Source: Algoriphagus chordae (lineage in GTDB: Bacteria; Bacteroidota; Bacteroidia; Cytophagales; Cyclobacteriaceae). Taken from it: a stretch of DNA of 64,000 nucleotides. The position numbers were made by a program, and so were the translations under genes. The notes below the pieces were generated by a model that saw only the letters and a list, made by a program, of their open reading frames with translations, had not been told where the DNA came from and searched no databases. Location of the stretch: contig NZ_QKZT01000001.1 in assembly GCF_003254055.1 (NCBI RefSeq), positions 372,001 to 436,000 on the forward strand, written 5' to 3'. Positions 63,499 to 64,000 of this stretch are shown piece by piece; within the stretch, counting starts at the first letter, position 1; each line of letters begins with the position of its first letter.

Positions 63499-64000
63499 AT
63501 GAAAACAATTAAACTAATGGCAGTTGTATGCCTAGCATGTTTTGCCTCCTCGTGTGAATTAGGAAATACGGAAATTGTTCCGAATGATGAGCATTTATTG
63601 ATCAATAAAGAGGAAAACATAGTTAAATTAATTTTAGATGATCCTTTAACAGAAAAATATTTTAATTCATTGAATGCAGTTTTTCAAATTCGTGAACTCA
63701 AAAAAAATACTTCCGATAATAATAATTTAAGGATCACTGATTTTAATTCTTTAGAAGAGTTTAAGGAGTTTGTTTATGACAATTTTGAGAACCCTGAAGA
63801 AACTTATCAAACTATCTATAACTCTGCATCTTTGGGTCAAGAGATTAGAGGAAAATTCCCCGATATCGATAAACTTAGCCCTGAAGATTTTGAAAAAATA
63901 GTAAATCAAATTTCGTTTTCAATTGAAAATGTATCTTACGAAAATGCAAAACGTGGACAATGTGAGGATCAGCTAAGTTCAGATTTGCAGACTTGTCGTG
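63499..64000 (+). CDS. Partial lipoprotein of unknown function
   Basis: ATG 63499 opens a frame that continues past the window edge (167 codons visible). The lipoprotein signal ends CFASSC, with lipidated Cys near residue 18. The mature part is acidic and helical (FNSLEEFKEFVYDN, DIDKLSPEDFEKIV). Another Cys pair begins to appear at the edge (GQCEDQLSSDLQTC). No family recognised. Confidence 0.75.
   Translation, partial: MKTIKLMAVVCLACFASSCELGNTEIVPNDEHLLINKEENIVKLILDDPLTEKYFNSLNAVFQIRELKKNTSDNNNLRITDFNSLEEFKEFVYDNFENPEETYQTIYNSASLGQEIRGKFPDIDKLSPEDFEKIVNQISFSIENVSYENAKRGQCEDQLSSDLQTCR

Noticed and set aside
1-64000. tRNA or rRNA genes
   Set aside because: Intergenic stretches were read for conserved RNA motifs; none was found, and most gaps are AT-rich or repeat-filled. 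A weakly conserved RNA could still be missed.

Overview
The window looks like chromosomal DNA of a gliding, pigmented member of the Bacteroidota, most probably order Cytophagales and close to Algoriphagus/Cyclobacteriaceae. The signs are a GldB gliding lipoprotein, a fused SecDF, a very large periplasmic-propeller histidine kinase, many SPII lipoproteins, a carotenoid desaturase, TAnnTTTG-type promoter boxes almost touching start codons, and above all a complete six-gene ebo cluster. Placement to genus is inference. No rRNA, tRNA, CRISPR array, phage or complete insertion sequence was seen.

Layout. 1-16150 is an almost unbroken minus-strand stretch: a partial membrane protein, an MpaB-type oxygenase, an array of about 170-bp tandem repeats, a giant hybrid-type sensor kinase with a decayed kinase fragment just upstream, then peptide and amino-acid genes (S9 peptidase, APC permease, gamma-glutamyltransferase, P1 aminopeptidase) with a DUF2490 protein, a cupin and a Zn/Cd P-type ATPase. 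16643-20309 (plus) holds nth, an asparagine synthetase and a glycosyltransferase, converging on gldB.

21349-28088 (minus) is the ebo cluster in the order eboA-B-C-D-E-F. Divergent from eboA, at 28377, lies a gene that reads as a Pyr4-like transmembrane terpene cyclase. A UbiA-type prenyltransferase (EboC), a sugar-phosphate-cyclase-like enzyme (EboD) and a membrane terpene cyclase side by side form the most exciting locus here. They suggest that a prenylated, possibly cyclised (meroterpenoid-like) small molecule is made and moved across the inner membrane.

29321-38725 holds a VWA/MoxR-type pair, a HEPN/nucleotidyltransferase pair, DUF1304, LOG, rdgB, udk and secDF. 38864-43348 is a compact module: a small CPPYC-tailed protein, two tandem paralogous about 7-TM proteins, a one-TM NarL-type histidine kinase, a LuxR-type response regulator and a Gfo/Idh/MocA oxidoreductase. 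43407-54287 holds mainly housekeeping genes (glyS, recX, tpiA, prmA, recJ, lptB) plus a carotenoid desaturase and a plant-hormone-type GH3 adenylating enzyme.

54385-61092 is a cytochrome c maturation locus (ccmB, ccmC, ccmD-like, ccmE, ccmF-like, all minus). A 2.1-kb plus-strand insert separates ccmB from ccmC. It carries an N-terminally truncated VapB antitoxin, an intact VapC toxin and a lipoprotein serpin. CcmE has the CxxxY haem-binding variant instead of HxxxY. htpG and the start of a lipoprotein gene close the window.
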